The notes under the pieces were generated by a model, which worked only from the letters and a program-made list of their open reading frames with translations, did not search any database and was not told where the DNA came from. Both the position numbers and the translations under genes were made by a program. Below, in pieces: positions 8,639 through 18,545 of a DNA stretch of 64,000 nucleotides; positions within the stretch are counted from its first letter, which is position 1; each line of letters begins with the position of its first letter. The stretch covers positions 308,990 through 372,989 of the forward strand of contig KE159799.1 of the NCBI GenBank assembly GCA_000403495.2. The letters are read 5' to 3'. This stretch comes from Lachnospiraceae bacterium 10-1 (lineage in GTDB: Bacteria > Bacillota > Clostridia > Lachnospirales > Lachnospiraceae).

Positions 8639-9898
8639 CTATTTCAGCGGATTTTTATAAAATTCCTTAAAGGTATCGTACCCTTCTTTCATAAGCTGTT
8701 CCTTTTGAAATTTTTTATTTTTATTCATCCTGACTACCAATACCTGTTTTCCGGCCTTCCGTTCTTCCTGAGCCTTACCGATCACCTTACACAATTCTTC
8801 TCCGGGAAGCCCTTTTTCCAACAGATATACCACCTTTTCCGGCTGTGCAGGAATTTTAAATCCGCTTTCCATAAGGAGAAGAATGATTCGCTCAAAGCCA
8901 ATGGAAAATCCACAGGCAGGCACATCATTTCCGGTAAACTTTCCTACCATCTTGTCATATCTTCCGCCGCCTCCGCAGCTTCCTCCAAACTCCGGCATTG
9001 CAATTTCAAAAATAGTTCCCGTATAATAAGACATGCCACGTACCAGTGTAGGATCAAAAACAAGTTCGAAGCAATTATTCTGGGTAGCGCGCACACTTTC
9101 CACAATCTCATTAAGACTGACTTTCACTTCTTCCTCCAGAAAATCTCCCAGTTCTTCTGCCAGAAATTCCAATCCGTTATCTGCTGTTTCCAGTCCTTTA
9201 AACAAAGCAAGATATTTTTCAACATTTTCCTTGTGGAATCTATTTTCCAAAAGCTCTTCTTCCACACCGGCAAGTCCGATTTTATCCATCTTATCCAATG
9301 TAATAAACACACTGTCATAAGCAGACTCGTCAAACCCGCTGTATGCAGCCATTGCCTTTAAAATTCTTCTTTCATTAATTCTGATCTGAAAGTTTTTAAA
9401 TCCCAGCCTTCCCAAAGTAGTGGTAGTAGCCAGAATCAACTCTATCTCCGCAAGATTAGAAGGCTCCCCTAAAATATCTATATCGCACTGCATAAACTGT
9501 CGGTAACGTCCTCTCTGAGGCCGGTCTGCCCGCCAGACATTTCCCATTTGAAGCGCCTTAAAGGGACTGGGCAGCTCATTTGCATGGTTAGAATAAAAAC
9601 GTACAAGAGGCACTGTAAGATCATAGCGGAGTCCCCCGTCTACAAGATCCTTTTCACTTTCAGCTTTTTCCAGATTCAGCTTTTCTCCTCTTTTTAAAAT
9701 TTTAAAAATCAGTTTTTCATTCTCACCGCCCTGCTTATTACTTAAGTTTTCAATATTTTCAACACATGGGGTTTCAATGGAGGTAAATCCAAATTCACCA
9801 TAAGTTTTTTTAATCACACCTATCACATAATCGCGTATCTGCATTTCCTCAGGGAGAATATCTTTCATACCGGTAACCGGCTTTTTACTTAATGCCAT
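8639..9898 (-). CDS. hisS: Histidyl-tRNA synthetase
   Basis: Class II synthetase that charges tRNA-His. The 419 residues include motif 2 (GNVWRADRPQRGRYRQF), the histidine-specific loop GMSYYTGTIFE, the glycine-rich CGGGGRYDKM, and motif 3 near GFSIGFERI, then the C-terminal anticodon-binding domain from about residue 330. The histidine loops argue for a true HisS rather than the HisZ regulatory subunit. The leader from the promoter at 9935-9963 to the ATG is too short for a T-box, so it does not look tRNA-regulated. Confidence 0.93.
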   Translation of the reverse strand: MALSKKPVTGMKDILPEEMQIRDYVIGVIKKTYGEFGFTSIETPCVENIENLSNKQGGENEKLIFKILKRGEKLNLEKAESEKDLVDGGLRYDLTVPLVRFYSNHANELPSPFKALQMGNVWRADRPQRGRYRQFMQCDIDILGEPSNLAEIELILATTTTLGRLGFKNFQIRINERRILKAMAAYSGFDESAYDSVFITLDKMDKIGLAGVEEELLENRFHKENVEKYLALFKGLETADNGLEFLAEELGDFLEEEVKVSLNEIVESVRATQNNCFELVFDPTLVRGMSYYTGTIFEIAMPEFGGSCGGGGRYDKMVGKFTGNDVPACGFSIGFERIILLLMESGFKIPAQPEKVVYLLEKGLPGEELCKVIGKAQEERKAGKQVLVVRMNKNKKFQKEQLMKEGYDTFKEFYKNPLK

Positions 9899-9934
9899 AA
9901 TTTTACTCCTTCATCATCAGGTATTATTTTAATC

Positions 9935-9963
9935 ATTCTACATGTTTTCCCATTATATTGCAA
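9935..9963 (-). promoter_or_regulatory. hisS sigma-A promoter
   Basis: Reading on the minus strand, TTGCAA at 9958-9963 and TAGAAT at 9935-9940 are separated by 17 bases. It is divergent from the DAHP synthase promoter, with about 15 bp between the two -35 elements. Confidence 0.75.
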
Positions 9964-9977
9964 GAATGAACTGTTAC

Positions 9978-10006
9978 TTGCACTTCCTATTGTTATATAT
10001 TATAAT
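9978..10006 (+). promoter_or_regulatory. DAHP synthase sigma-A promoter
   Basis: TTGCAC at 9978-9983 and a perfect TATAAT at 10001-10006 are 17 bases apart. The leader to the ATG is about 35 nt and carries AAGGAGG. No leader peptide or attenuator is visible, so regulation is probably at enzyme level or by a repressor. Confidence 0.85.
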
Positions 10007-10047
10007 GTACAAAGTTATTTTGAGGAGAATTCAAGGAGGAATATACT

Positions 10048-11076
10048 ATGTCATTTGAATTTATTAAAAAGCTGCCAACTCCTGACGAAATCAGAGAGCA
10101 ATTTCCGGTTCCAACTCGTCTGGTTCAGTTAAAAAAAGAAAGAGATGCGGAAATACGCGATGTGATTACAGGAAAAAGCAATCGTTTTCTTGTAATTGTC
10201 GGACCTTGTTCCGCTGACAATGAAGACGCTGTATGCGATTATGTCACACGCCTATCTAAGCTGAATGATGAGGTAAAGGATAAACTGATTTTAATTCCCC
10301 GCATCTACACCAATAAACCCAGAACTACCGGCGAAGGCTACAAGGGAATTGTACATCAGCCTGATCCGGAACAAAAGCCTGACTTCCTTGCCGGATTAAT
10401 CGCCATGAGAAAAATGCACATCCGTGCAATCGAAGAATCCGGTTTAACCGCTGCTGATGAAATGCTTTATCCTGAAAACTGGGGTTATGTATCCGATATT
10501 TTATCTTATGTTGCCATCGGCGCACGTTCCGTGGAAGATCAGCAGCACAGAATCGTTGTAAGCGGTTTTGATATTCCTGCCGGCATGAAAAACCCTACCA
10601 GCGGCAACTTAACAGTCATGCTTAACTCCGTACATGCATCCCAGCACCCTCATTCCTTTATCTATAGAGGATGGGAAGTACAGACCAACGGCAATGAACT
10701 TGCCCACACTGTTCTGCGCGGTGCAACAAACAAGCACGGCGGAAATATTCCCAATTATCACTATGAGGATTTAAATCTGCTGCTTACACTGTACAATGAA
10801 CGTGACCTTAAGAATCCGGCTGCAATTATTGATACCAACCACAGCAATTCCAATAAGCAGTTTGAACAGCAAATCCGCATTGTAAAAGAAATTATGCATA
10901 GTCGTAAGTTAAGTCCTGATATTCACAAGCTTGTAAAGGGTGTTATGATTGAAAGCTACATTGAAGAAGGCTGCCAGAAAGTAGGCGGTGGTGTTTACGG
11001 AAAGTCTATCACAGATCCCTGTCTGGGATGGGAAGCTTCCAAACAGTTAATTTATGATATTGCAGAATACGAATAA
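10048..11076 (+). CDS. aroF: 3-deoxy-7-phosphoheptulonate synthase (DAHP synthase, class I)
   Basis: Condenses phosphoenolpyruvate and erythrose 4-phosphate, the first step of aromatic amino-acid synthesis. The 342-residue protein is of the AroF/G/H type Ia. It shows VGPCSADN, the PEP-binding PRIYTNKPRTT, GARSVEDQQHR, and a metal-binding tail motif near SITDPCLGWE. The N-terminal extension before the barrel is the part that senses feedback inhibitors in this family; which amino acid acts here cannot be told. It is the only plus-strand gene in the first 24 kb, monocistronic, with its own promoter and terminator. Confidence 0.94.
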   Translation: MSFEFIKKLPTPDEIREQFPVPTRLVQLKKERDAEIRDVITGKSNRFLVIVGPCSADNEDAVCDYVTRLSKLNDEVKDKLILIPRIYTNKPRTTGEGYKGIVHQPDPEQKPDFLAGLIAMRKMHIRAIEESGLTAADEMLYPENWGYVSDILSYVAIGARSVEDQQHRIVVSGFDIPAGMKNPTSGNLTVMLNSVHASQHPHSFIYRGWEVQTNGNELAHTVLRGATNKHGGNIPNYHYEDLNLLLTLYNERDLKNPAAIIDTNHSNSNKQFEQQIRIVKEIMHSRKLSPDIHKLVKGVMIESYIEEGCQKVGGGVYGKSITDPCLGWEASKQLIYDIAEYE

Positions 11077-11084
11077 ACTAAATT

Positions 11085-11132
11085 CCCCCATCCTTTGTGA
11101 CATCAGTCTTAAAAGATGGGGGATTATTATTT
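11085..11132 (+). terminator. Terminator after DAHP synthase gene
   Basis: CCCCCATC at 11085-11092 pairs with GATGGGGG at 11115-11122, followed by ATTATTATTT. It sits between convergent genes and ends at the xerD stop codon, so it may serve xerD weakly as well. Confidence 0.85.
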
Positions 11133-12015
11133 AATGCCTGGGATGTGCCTTGGCATACACATCTCTGATTCTGCTATGATTCATATTTGCATAAATCTGC
11201 GTAGTAGAAATATCTGAATGTCCCAGCATTTCCTGTACACTTCTTAAGTCAGCTCCATTTTCAACCAAATGCGCCGCAAAAGAATGACGCAGCGTATGAG
11301 GTGTAATATCTGCCACAATTCCCGCCTTTTTTGCATAGAATTTAACCAGCTTCCAGAATCCCTGCCTGCTCATAGGCTGTCCGGAACAATTTACAAATAA
11401 ATATTCCGATTCTTTATCCTTTATCATACCAGCCCGGGTTCCCTCTAAATAGCGCAAAAGCGAATTCTTCGCTTCATTTCCAAAAGGAATAATTCGTTCC
11501 TTGTCTCCATCCCTGCAAAGCAGATAGCCCATCTGCAGATTAACATCCTCAATCTTTAAATGGATTAATTCCGTCACTCTGATCCCTGTTGCATACAAAA
11601 GCTCCAGCATTGCTTTATCCCGAATTTCTTTAGAAGAATTTCCAAGCGGCTGGTCCAGCAGTCTTACTACTTCATCTGTTGTAAGAATTTCCGGCATCTT
11701 TTTTTCAATTTTAGGTGCATGCAGTGTCTCTGCCGTATCCTCCATAACCATTCCTGTTTTAAACAAATAATGATAAAAAGCTTTCAGGGAGGCAATGTTC
11801 CTTGATATGGTTGCGGCAGAAAATTTATTTTTCTCTAAAAAAAGTATATAAGAATTCAAATTTGTGATAGTAATTTTTTTAACATCTTCTATTCCCTGCT
11901 GCTCCATGTAATTTCTAACCTTCATCAAATCTCTTCGGTATGACAGCTCTGTGTTTTCAGAAGTTTTCTTCACATTATGTAAATAAACTATGAATGCATT
12001 AATTTCCGTATTCAT
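11131..12015 (-). CDS. xerD: Tyrosine recombinase XerD
   Basis: Chromosome dimer resolution recombinase that works with XerC at dif. 294 residues from the ATG at 12015, the usual XerD length. The N-terminal SAM-like core-binding domain covers residues 1-85. The catalytic domain keeps Arg in GIRVTELIHL, the HTLRHSFAAHL box with His-x-x-Arg, GHSDISTTQIY, and the nucleophilic Tyr. The frame is open to 12075, but the extra 20 residues are unlike the family; AGGAG lies 12 bases before the chosen ATG. The spoIIM-xerD order matches Bacillus. Confidence 0.9.
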   Translation of the reverse strand: MNTEINAFIVYLHNVKKTSENTELSYRRDLMKVRNYMEQQGIEDVKKITITNLNSYILFLEKNKFSAATISRNIASLKAFYHYLFKTGMVMEDTAETLHAPKIEKKMPEILTTDEVVRLLDQPLGNSSKEIRDKAMLELLYATGIRVTELIHLKIEDVNLQMGYLLCRDGDKERIIPFGNEAKNSLLRYLEGTRAGMIKDKESEYLFVNCSGQPMSRQGFWKLVKFYAKKAGIVADITPHTLRHSFAAHLVENGADLRSVQEMLGHSDISTTQIYANMNHSRIRDVYAKAHPRH

Positions 12016-12222
12016 CTTAAAATTTGCTTCTCCTGCGGATTTAATCTTTATACAAAATATGTTTACATAAACCATGCTTTGTAACTATTATAATCAGAAA
12101 AAGTGAGAAAAGCAAATTCATTTTTTATCTTTTTTACGTATATTTCCATCAATTTCATCTTCTAAATACAATATGTCGGTAATACTAAATTATGTAAATA
12201 CAACATGTTGTAAAAAAAATTT

Positions 12223-12828
12223 TTAAAATATTTTTACCAGATCTGAAATCAAAATTGGGTTAACATAACTTTCCAAAAAGCAGCCAATCAAAATAACAAT
12301 CCATATCCATAAAAGAATAATTCCCTGATGCAGAAACTGTTGTTTTCTGCTTCTATAATATGGCGTCATTATGCTTCCTTTTATCTGTCCTTTGCTACAG
12401 TTTTCATAACACCACCCTAAAAGCATAACCTGGGCTGGTATCAAAAGCAATTGATGAGGAAACACACTTCCCAAAATCAAAAGCAATCCTTTTATTCCAA
12501 ATCGTATGGTTGCTGCCGTAATTGTCATTCCTGCCAGCATTCCCTGCCAGACCACACAAGCATACACAGAAATCAGACCGATTCCGGTACTTGATAAAAG
12601 AATTAAAATAATTCCTGCACCCATTCGATGCCGCAATACATATTTCAAAAAACTTATATGATTGATTTCAATGTATTTTAGTCTGTTTATTGATGCAGTA
12701 CTGAAAATTCCTGTTTCTGACAGAAACAATTCCGTTCCAAGATTCATAATCATAACACCCAGAAGAAAGCTGACTAAAAACAAATAGAACCAGCGTACAT
12801 AAATACTGTTTTTTCCGCCCTTTAGCAT
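12223..12828 (-). CDS. spoIIM: Stage II sporulation protein M
   Basis: 201-residue integral membrane protein with about five hydrophobic segments and the family features GTELFLSETGIF and VFPHQLLLIPA. In Bacillus SpoIIM forms the DMP complex with SpoIID and SpoIIP that degrades septal peptidoglycan during engulfment. The neighbours nudF and xerD reproduce the Bacillus order. The 147 nt between its stop and xerD is AT-rich and holds no clear element. Confidence 0.85.
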   Translation of the reverse strand: MLKGGKNSIYVRWFYLFLVSFLLGVMIMNLGTELFLSETGIFSTASINRLKYIEINHISFLKYVLRHRMGAGIILILLSSTGIGLISVYACVVWQGMLAGMTITAATIRFGIKGLLLILGSVFPHQLLLIPAQVMLLGWCYENCSKGQIKGSIMTPYYRSRKQQFLHQGIILLWIWIVILIGCFLESYVNPILISDLVKIF

Positions 12829-12867
12829 TTCAAATCCTTTACTTCTTTTCTTTAAGCTATATATATG

Positions 12868-12900
12868 AAAAACAAGCTGTGCATATGCACAGCCTGTTTT
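12868..12900. terminator. Bidirectional palindromic terminator
   Basis: A perfect 18-bp palindrome, GCTGTGCATATGCACAGC at 12876-12893, is flanked by A-rich and T-rich runs. It lies between nudF and spoIIM and would end the aminotransferase-nudF unit. Confidence 0.75.
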
Positions 12901-12918
12901 AAAAATCTCTGTATAAAG

Positions 12919-13479
12919 TTATGCCCTCATGCACTTATCTTTGTAAGCCATAATCGCCGCAACCGTTTTAGAATCCTGAATTTCTCCGGCAAAAATCTTT
13001 TGTGTCAGCTCTTCCACCGTGTAGGCTCCTACCTGAACATACTCATCTTCATCCAAATGCTGTTTTCCTGGAGTCAAACCGGTTGCCAGATAAATATCTA
13101 TCTTTTCATTACAAAAAGCCACTGTGGTATAAATACTAATCAGCATTTCCACATGATCCGCTTTATAGCCGGTTTCCTCCTCCAATTCCCGAATAGCAGC
13201 ATCCATCGTAGGTTCATCAGCCGAATTCAAACCTCCCGCCGGAATTTCCAGCGTATAACGCTCCAGTGCATTCCTATATTGCCTTACCATAATCAGGCGC
13301 CCCTTATCATCCACAGGAACTACTGCCGCCGCACCTTTGTGTTTGATAAAATCCCACTTAACAACATTACCATTGGGTATCTGCATCGTATCCTGATAAT
13401 AATCAATAATTGCCCCATGAGCTACCAGATCTCTTGCCACCCTCTTAAACTCTTCCATTTCACTATACTCCAAATACAC
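12919..13479 (-). CDS. nudF: ADP-ribose pyrophosphatase, Nudix family
   Basis: 186 residues. The Nudix box fits the consensus exactly: a Gly, five residues, Glu, seven residues, then RELEEETGY at about residue 100. The upstream region, with VPVDDKGRLIMVRQYR, matches the ADP-ribose pyrophosphatase branch. It probably hydrolyses ADP-ribose to AMP and ribose 5-phosphate. It starts 13 nt after the aminotransferase stop, so the two are co-transcribed. Confidence 0.88.
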   Translation of the reverse strand: MYLEYSEMEEFKRVARDLVAHGAIIDYYQDTMQIPNGNVVKWDFIKHKGAAAVVPVDDKGRLIMVRQYRNALERYTLEIPAGGLNSADEPTMDAAIRELEEETGYKADHVEMLISIYTTVAFCNEKIDIYLATGLTPGKQHLDEDEYVQVGAYTVEELTQKIFAGEIQDSKTVAAIMAYKDKCMRA

Positions 13480-13491
13480 TATAATATTTTG

Positions 13492-14775
13492 TTAATTATG
13501 AAGCAGTTTTTCTACACTGACCAGCTTAACACACAGTACAAACAAATCCGTTGCCACGGATAACTCCTCCGGCGAAGGAAATGTAGGTGCCAGACGAATA
13601 TTACTGTCTTTTGGATCTTTCTTATAAGGATAGGTTGCACCTGCACCTGTAAGAATTACACCTGCTTCTTTACATTTCTCAACAATTGCTTTTGCACAGC
13701 CCTCCATTGCATCAAAGGAAATAAAATAACCGCCATTTGGATTGGTCCATGAACCAATTCCAAGACCTGCAAGTTCACTTTCCAAAACTTTTAATACCGC
13801 CTCAAATTTAGGGCGCATAATTGCCGCATGTCTTTTCATATGCGCTTTCATGCCATCAATATTCTTAAAATATTTTGTATGGCGGAGCTGATTTAATTTG
13901 TCATATCCAATTGTCTGAATTGTCATGGCAGCTTTAATCTGCTCTACATTTGCAGGAGATGTTACAATTGCTGCAATCCCTGCACCAGGGAAAGTTACCT
14001 TTGAGGTGGAACAAAACTCGTACACCATATCCGGATTACCTGCCTTCTCGCATTCGCCCAGTATCTCTAAAAGCTTATCACTTCTGTCTTCATATAAATC
14101 ATGCACCGCATAGGCATTATCCCAGAAAATTCTAAAGTCTTCTGCTGCAGGTTTTAATGCAGCAAATCTTTTTACCGTTTCGTCTGAGTAGGTATAGCCC
14201 TGGGGATTAGAATATTTAGGTACGCACCAGATTCCCTTTACTGCAGAGTCCTCATTTACATATTTCTCCACCAAATCCATGTCTGGTCCGTCTTCCTTCA
14301 TGGGAATATTTATCATTTCAATGCCAAATTGCTCTGTGATTGCAAAATGCCTGTCATACCCGGGAACTGGACACAAAAATTTTACTTTATCCAATTTGCA
14401 CCAAGGTGTGTTTCCAAGCACTCCAAGCAGCATGGAACGTGCAATGGTATCATACATAACATTCAGACTGGAATTACCAAAAACAATTACTTTATCCGCT
14501 GAAACCTCCAGCATATCCGCCAATAACGTCCTTGCCTCCGGTATTCCATCCAAAAGCCCATAGTTTCTACAATCAACGCCTGTTTCTGTAGTGACGTCAG
14601 CATCTGAAATAACCATACCCAGGAAATCCTTTTCCATATCTAACTGGGCCGGTGACGGTTTTCCTCTGGACATATCCAACTGCAATCCTTTTGCTTTAGC
14701 TTCCTCATATTCTTTATGCAGCTGATCCTTCAATGCAAGCAGTTCATTTTCGCTTAATTCCCTATATGCCTTCAT
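13492..14775 (-). CDS. Aspartate aminotransferase, subgroup Ic (PLP fold type I)
   Basis: 427 residues. Features of fold type I: substrate motif SRGKPSPAQL near the N-terminus, NPQGYTYSDE, DNAYAVHDL, and the PLP lysine in STSKVTFPGAG around residue 258. The C-terminus holds NIRLAPTFPS. The sequence resembles the separate aspartate aminotransferase subgroup first described in Corynebacterium (AspT, Pfam Aminotran_MocR-like), not AspC; assignment is from memory of the family. Clear AGGAGG site before the ATG. Confidence 0.82.
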   Translation of the reverse strand: MKAYRELSENELLALKDQLHKEYEEAKAKGLQLDMSRGKPSPAQLDMEKDFLGMVISDADVTTETGVDCRNYGLLDGIPEARTLLADMLEVSADKVIVFGNSSLNVMYDTIARSMLLGVLGNTPWCKLDKVKFLCPVPGYDRHFAITEQFGIEMINIPMKEDGPDMDLVEKYVNEDSAVKGIWCVPKYSNPQGYTYSDETVKRFAALKPAAEDFRIFWDNAYAVHDLYEDRSDKLLEILGECEKAGNPDMVYEFCSTSKVTFPGAGIAAIVTSPANVEQIKAAMTIQTIGYDKLNQLRHTKYFKNIDGMKAHMKRHAAIMRPKFEAVLKVLESELAGLGIGSWTNPNGGYFISFDAMEGCAKAIVEKCKEAGVILTGAGATYPYKKDPKDSNIRLAPTFPSPEELSVATDLFVLCVKLVSVEKLLHN

Positions 14776-14956
14776 GGTGCATATCCTCCTGTTTTTATCT
14801 CTTATGGTATCTTTGGATAATTGTATACAATCCAGCGCCCATATTATTCTACTATAACATTCTTAAAGTAACAAGAGTTTTTTTCTTTTTTATATGTAAA
14901 ATTATTATCACTGCCTTGCGGCGTTTAAAAAAACTTATCAGACTACAAATAAACGC

Positions 14957-15004
14957 AAAAAAGAGGGTTTCCTAAGTCATCGTGGACTTTAGGTTACCCT
15001 CTTA
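14957..15004 (-). terminator. Terminator of rny
   Basis: AGAGGGT and ACCCTCT arms, with an inner imperfect stem GACTTTAGG/CCTAAGTC, form a long hairpin followed on the minus strand by TTTTTT. It lies about 30 nt after the rny stop. Confidence 0.85.
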
Positions 15005-15036
15005 TAACTCCAATTTATTTGGTAACTGAAGCAATT

Positions 15037-16584
15037 TTACTTTGCATAATCAATTACCCTTGATTCTCTGATCACATTCACCTTTATCTGTCCAGGATAC
15101 TCAAGTTCAGCTTCAATCTGCTTGGAAATATCTCTGGCTAAAAGTATCATGTCAGAATCAGAAATCTGTTCTGGAACTACCATTACACGAATCTCTCTAC
15201 CTGCCTGAATTGCAAAAGATTTATCTACTCCTTTAAAATTGTTTGTGATATCTTCTAATTGTTTAAGTCTGCTTGTATAAGTTTCAAGAGTTTCTCTTCT
15301 TGCGCCTGGTCTTGCAGCAGATATTGTATCAGAAGCCTGTACAATACATGCAATCAATGATTGAGGCTCAACATCTCCATGATGAGATTCTACCGCATTA
15401 ATAACAACAGGTGACTCTTTGAACTTTCTGCAAAGATCAACACCCAGCTGAATATGTGAACCTTCCATCTCATGATCTACAGCCTTGCCTATATCATGCA
15501 GTAAACCTGCTCTCTTGGCCATTCTCACATCCAAGCCAAGCTCTGCCGCTAAAAGACCTGAAAGCTGCGCGACCTCTATGGAATGCTTTAATGCATTCTG
15601 TCCATAGCTTGTTCTGAACTTCATTTTACCAAGCAGTCTTACAAGTTCAGGGTGAATACCATGTACACCAACCTCTAAGGTTGCAGCCTCCCCTTCCTCT
15701 TTGATCATGATTTCAACTTCTTTTTGCGCTTTCTCAACCATTTCTTCAATTCTTGCCGGATGAATACGTCCATCTACGATTAATTTCTCAAGCGCAATTC
15801 TTGCCACTTCCCTGCGGATAGGATCAAAACCAGATAAAATGACTGCTTCCGGCGTATCATCAATAATCAAATCAACACCAGTGAGGGTTTCAAGGGTTCT
15901 AATATTCCTACCCTCTCTTCCAATAATTCTTCCTTTCATTTCGTCATTTGGAAGCTGCACTACAGAAATAGTAGTTTCGGAAACATGATCTGCCGCACAT
16001 TTCTGTATGGCTGTAACCACGTATTCCTTTGCTTTCTTATCCGCTTCATCTTTGGCGCGATTCTCCATTTCCTTGATCATCACAGCCGTTTCATGTTTTA
16101 CTTCATCTTCAACAATTTTTAATAAATATTCTTTTGCCTGTTCGGAGGTTAAACCAGAGATTCGTTCCAGTTCCTGTAATCTTTGTTCGTTCAGCTTTGA
16201 AATCTCAACCCGCTGCTTTGCAAGCTCGTCCTCACGAGCAGCAAGGCTGGCTTCCTTCTTCTCAATCGCATCTGACTTCTTATCAATGTTCTCTTCCTTC
16301 TGCTGAATTCTGCGCTCATAACGCTGCGCTTCCGCACGACGTTCCTTAATCTCCTTGTCCAATTCATTTTTGGTACGAATAGACTCTTCCTTAACTTCCA
16401 GTAAGGACTCACGCTTTTTGGTCTCAGCAGTTTTCAAAGCTTCATCAATAATTTCGCGTGCCTTCTCCTCAGCATTTCCTATCTTGGCTTCCGACACTTT
16501 CTTATAATACACGGTTGCCAGTATCCATGCTGTGGGAGCTGCCACTATCAGCGTAACGATGACTGCTATCAAAACTTGCATCAT
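15037..16584 (-). CDS. rny: Ribonuclease Y
   Basis: Membrane-anchored endoribonuclease that starts mRNA decay in Firmicutes. In 515 residues: an N-terminal membrane helix (about 5-25), a long Glu/Lys/Arg-rich coiled coil (about 30-200), a KH RNA-binding domain with [14 protein letters not shown], and an HD domain ([14 protein letters not shown]) holding the catalytic His-Asp pair. AAGGAGG precedes the ATG. It follows recX, as in related Clostridia. Confidence 0.95.
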   Translation of the reverse strand: MMQVLIAVIVTLIVAAPTAWILATVYYKKVSEAKIGNAEEKAREIIDEALKTAETKKRESLLEVKEESIRTKNELDKEIKERRAEAQRYERRIQQKEENIDKKSDAIEKKEASLAAREDELAKQRVEISKLNEQRLQELERISGLTSEQAKEYLLKIVEDEVKHETAVMIKEMENRAKDEADKKAKEYVVTAIQKCAADHVSETTISVVQLPNDEMKGRIIGREGRNIRTLETLTGVDLIIDDTPEAVILSGFDPIRREVARIALEKLIVDGRIHPARIEEMVEKAQKEVEIMIKEEGEAATLEVGVHGIHPELVRLLGKMKFRTSYGQNALKHSIEVAQLSGLLAAELGLDVRMAKRAGLLHDIGKAVDHEMEGSHIQLGVDLCRKFKESPVVINAVESHHGDVEPQSLIACIVQASDTISAARPGARRETLETYTSRLKQLEDITNNFKGVDKSFAIQAGREIRVMVVPEQISDSDMILLARDISKQIEAELEYPGQIKVNVIRESRVIDYAK

Positions 16585-16690
16585 TTACAGGAGCACCTCC
16601 TTATTTAATTTTCATTGTACTATTATCTATATAGAATGTATTCACAGCATCAACATTCTAAAAGCAAATTACAACACTTAAATTTTAAAC

Positions 16691-17314
16691 TTAAATGGTA
16701 GTTATGTCAAGTGAAAGTGCATTTCTTATGGTCTCAATTGCAAAACCCTTCCGATATAAAAATGCCATCATCTTCTGACTTTCCTGTAAAGTGGCGCTTT
16801 GAGGGAAAAAATGTTTTTTTTCCAATAATTTGATTATTTGCTCTTTCTCTATTTCTTGTCTGTCTTCTCCTACAACTTCCTCCCACGCTTCTTCCGCCAT
16901 ATCTCCTGAAATTCCTTTTCTGCGTAAATCAGCTATGATCCTGTTTTTGCTTTTACTTTCTTTATTATATTCAATAAAATCATATGCATACAAGCTATCA
17001 TTGATATATCCAAAAGAAGCCACATAGTCTATTGCTTCCTTTATAATTTGAGGCGGGTATCCGCCTGTCTTTAACTTTTCCGTCAACTGCATAGTTGTAT
17101 AAGTACGGCTTTTTAGAAGATTCATGGCCCGAAGCTTTGCTCGTTTGGGAAGTATTTTTGTCATGATTCCCTGATAGTCTTCTTCCTTAATCTCACAATT
17201 TTCTTTTATACCGTAAACTGACAATTCGCCTTTGTATAAAACAAAGGCGAATTCGCCATCTATTTCTATCTTCTTTCTTGATTTAGATACTTCAGTAATT
17301 TTTGTTACAATCAT
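16691..17314 (-). CDS. recX: RecA regulator RecX
   Basis: 207 residues, basic and helical, with RecX three-helix repeats: RAMNLLKSRTYTTMQL near residue 62, then FGYINDSLYAYDF and KGISGDMAEEAWEE. RecX modulates RecA filaments. It lies 66 nt downstream of recA and is probably read from the recA promoter, so it would also be SOS-induced. The slightly longer N-terminal region (about 50 residues before the repeats) is normal for Firmicute RecX. Confidence 0.88.
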   Translation of the reverse strand: MIVTKITEVSKSRKKIEIDGEFAFVLYKGELSVYGIKENCEIKEEDYQGIMTKILPKRAKLRAMNLLKSRTYTTMQLTEKLKTGGYPPQIIKEAIDYVASFGYINDSLYAYDFIEYNKESKSKNRIIADLRRKGISGDMAEEAWEEVVGEDRQEIEKEQIIKLLEKKHFFPQSATLQESQKMMAFLYRKGFAIETIRNALSLDITTI

Positions 17315-17380
17315 TTATTTCCTGCCTTCTAACCTTTACTGATGTTCCTACAGCAGTGTTATTTGTTAAATACTGCTTCT

Positions 17381-18454
17381 TTACTCTCCTTTAGTATTTT
17401 TAGATCCTTTAGCCGCCTTTCCACCTGGCTCAGTCTCCTTTCCGGCATCAGCCGGTGCCTCCTGAAGGCCATAATGCTCTCTTACTTTTTCCACGATTTC
17501 TGCAAAAATTTCCGGATTATCCTTTAAATACTGCTTCGTATTCTCGCGTCCCTGGCCAATCTTACTTCCACCATACGCATACCATGCACCGCTCTTGCTT
17601 ACAATGCTTACCTCTGCTGCAAGGTCCAGCACATCCCCCACAACAGAAATGCCTTCTCCAAAAATAATATCAAATTCTGCTTCTTTAAAAGGTGGTGCGA
17701 TCTTATTTTTTACTACTTTAACCCTTGTTCTGTTACCAATGACCTCACCACTTTGCTTGAGAGCTTCTATCCTGCGCACATCTAATCTTACAGATGAATA
17801 GAATTTAAGTGCACGCCCTCCAGTGGTAGTTTCAGGGCTGCCAAACATAACGCCCACTTTCTCTCTTAACTGATTAATGAAAATAACGGTACAGTTAGAT
17901 TTACTAATCACCGCAGTCAGCTTACGCAATGCCTGGGACATTAATCTGGCCTGCAGCCCCACATGAGAATCACCCATGTCTCCGTCAATCTCTGCCTTGG
18001 GAACAAGTGCAGCAACAGAGTCAACCACCACAATATCAATGGCGCCTGATCTAACCATAGTCTCTGTGATCTCAAGTGCCTGCTCTCCATTATCAGGCTG
18101 TGATATATAAAGGTTGTCTACATCTACTCCTATATTTCTGGCATAAACAGGATCAAGTGCATGTTCTGCATCAATAAATCCGGCAATACCACCCCTCTTT
18201 TGAACCTCTGCAATCATATGTAAAGTGACTGTCGTCTTACCACTAGACTCCGGTCCATATATCTCAATAATTCTTCCCTTAGGAATTCCTCCAAGTCCAA
18301 GCGCCACATCAAGGCTCAAAGAACCGGTGGGAATGGTTTCCACATTCATGTGTGCGGATGAATCTCCCAGTTTCATAACCGCCCCCTTGCCAAACTGCTT
18401 CTCAATCTGTCCAAGTGCGGCATCTAATGCTTTTAATCTCTCTTCTCTTTCCAT
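17381..18454 (-). CDS. recA: Recombinase RecA
   Basis: 357-residue RecA with Walker [10 protein letters not shown], the [10 protein letters not shown] segment, loop L1 around [14 protein letters not shown], loop L2 with [18 protein letters not shown], and a charged C-terminal tail. It is the recombination and SOS coprotease protein. GGAG lies nine bases before the ATG. The promoter carries two LexA boxes (18473-18510). Confidence 0.97.
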   Translation of the reverse strand: MEREERLKALDAALGQIEKQFGKGAVMKLGDSSAHMNVETIPTGSLSLDVALGLGGIPKGRIIEIYGPESSGKTTVTLHMIAEVQKRGGIAGFIDAEHALDPVYARNIGVDVDNLYISQPDNGEQALEITETMVRSGAIDIVVVDSVAALVPKAEIDGDMGDSHVGLQARLMSQALRKLTAVISKSNCTVIFINQLREKVGVMFGSPETTTGGRALKFYSSVRLDVRRIEALKQSGEVIGNRTRVKVVKNKIAPPFKEAEFDIIFGEGISVVGDVLDLAAEVSIVSKSGAWYAYGGSKIGQGRENTKQYLKDNPEIFAEIVEKVREHYGLQEAPADAGKETEPGGKAAKGSKNTKGE

Positions 18455-18472
18455 AATCAGTTTCTCCTTTGA

Positions 18473-18519
18473 GAACGTTTGTTCTAATTAACTATAAAAC
18501 AAATGTTCGACTTTGTCAA
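18473..18519 (-). promoter_or_regulatory. recA promoter with two LexA boxes
   Basis: On the minus strand, TTGACA (18514-18519) and TATAGT (18491-18496) are 17 bases apart. The palindrome GAAC-AAAC-GTTC at 18473-18484 is a perfect Firmicute LexA box just after the -10. A second near-match, CGAACATTTGTT at 18499-18510, sits between -35 and -10. LexA bound to both would block transcription. Confidence 0.85.
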
Positions 18520-18545
18520 TCCTGTTTCTTATTTGTTTTCTAAAA

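Noticed and set aside
8705-9361. 218-codon plus-strand frame opposite hisS
   Set aside because: Antisense shadow of a highly conserved gene; phenylalanine/serine-rich, no ribosome site and no family.
9899-9960. T-box riboswitch before hisS
   Set aside because: The distance from promoter to start codon is about 40 nt, too short for a T-box, and no terminator/antiterminator pair is visible.
12865-13563. 232-codon plus-strand frame opposite nudF
   Set aside because: Begins in a terminator and runs antisense to the Nudix box; no independent support.
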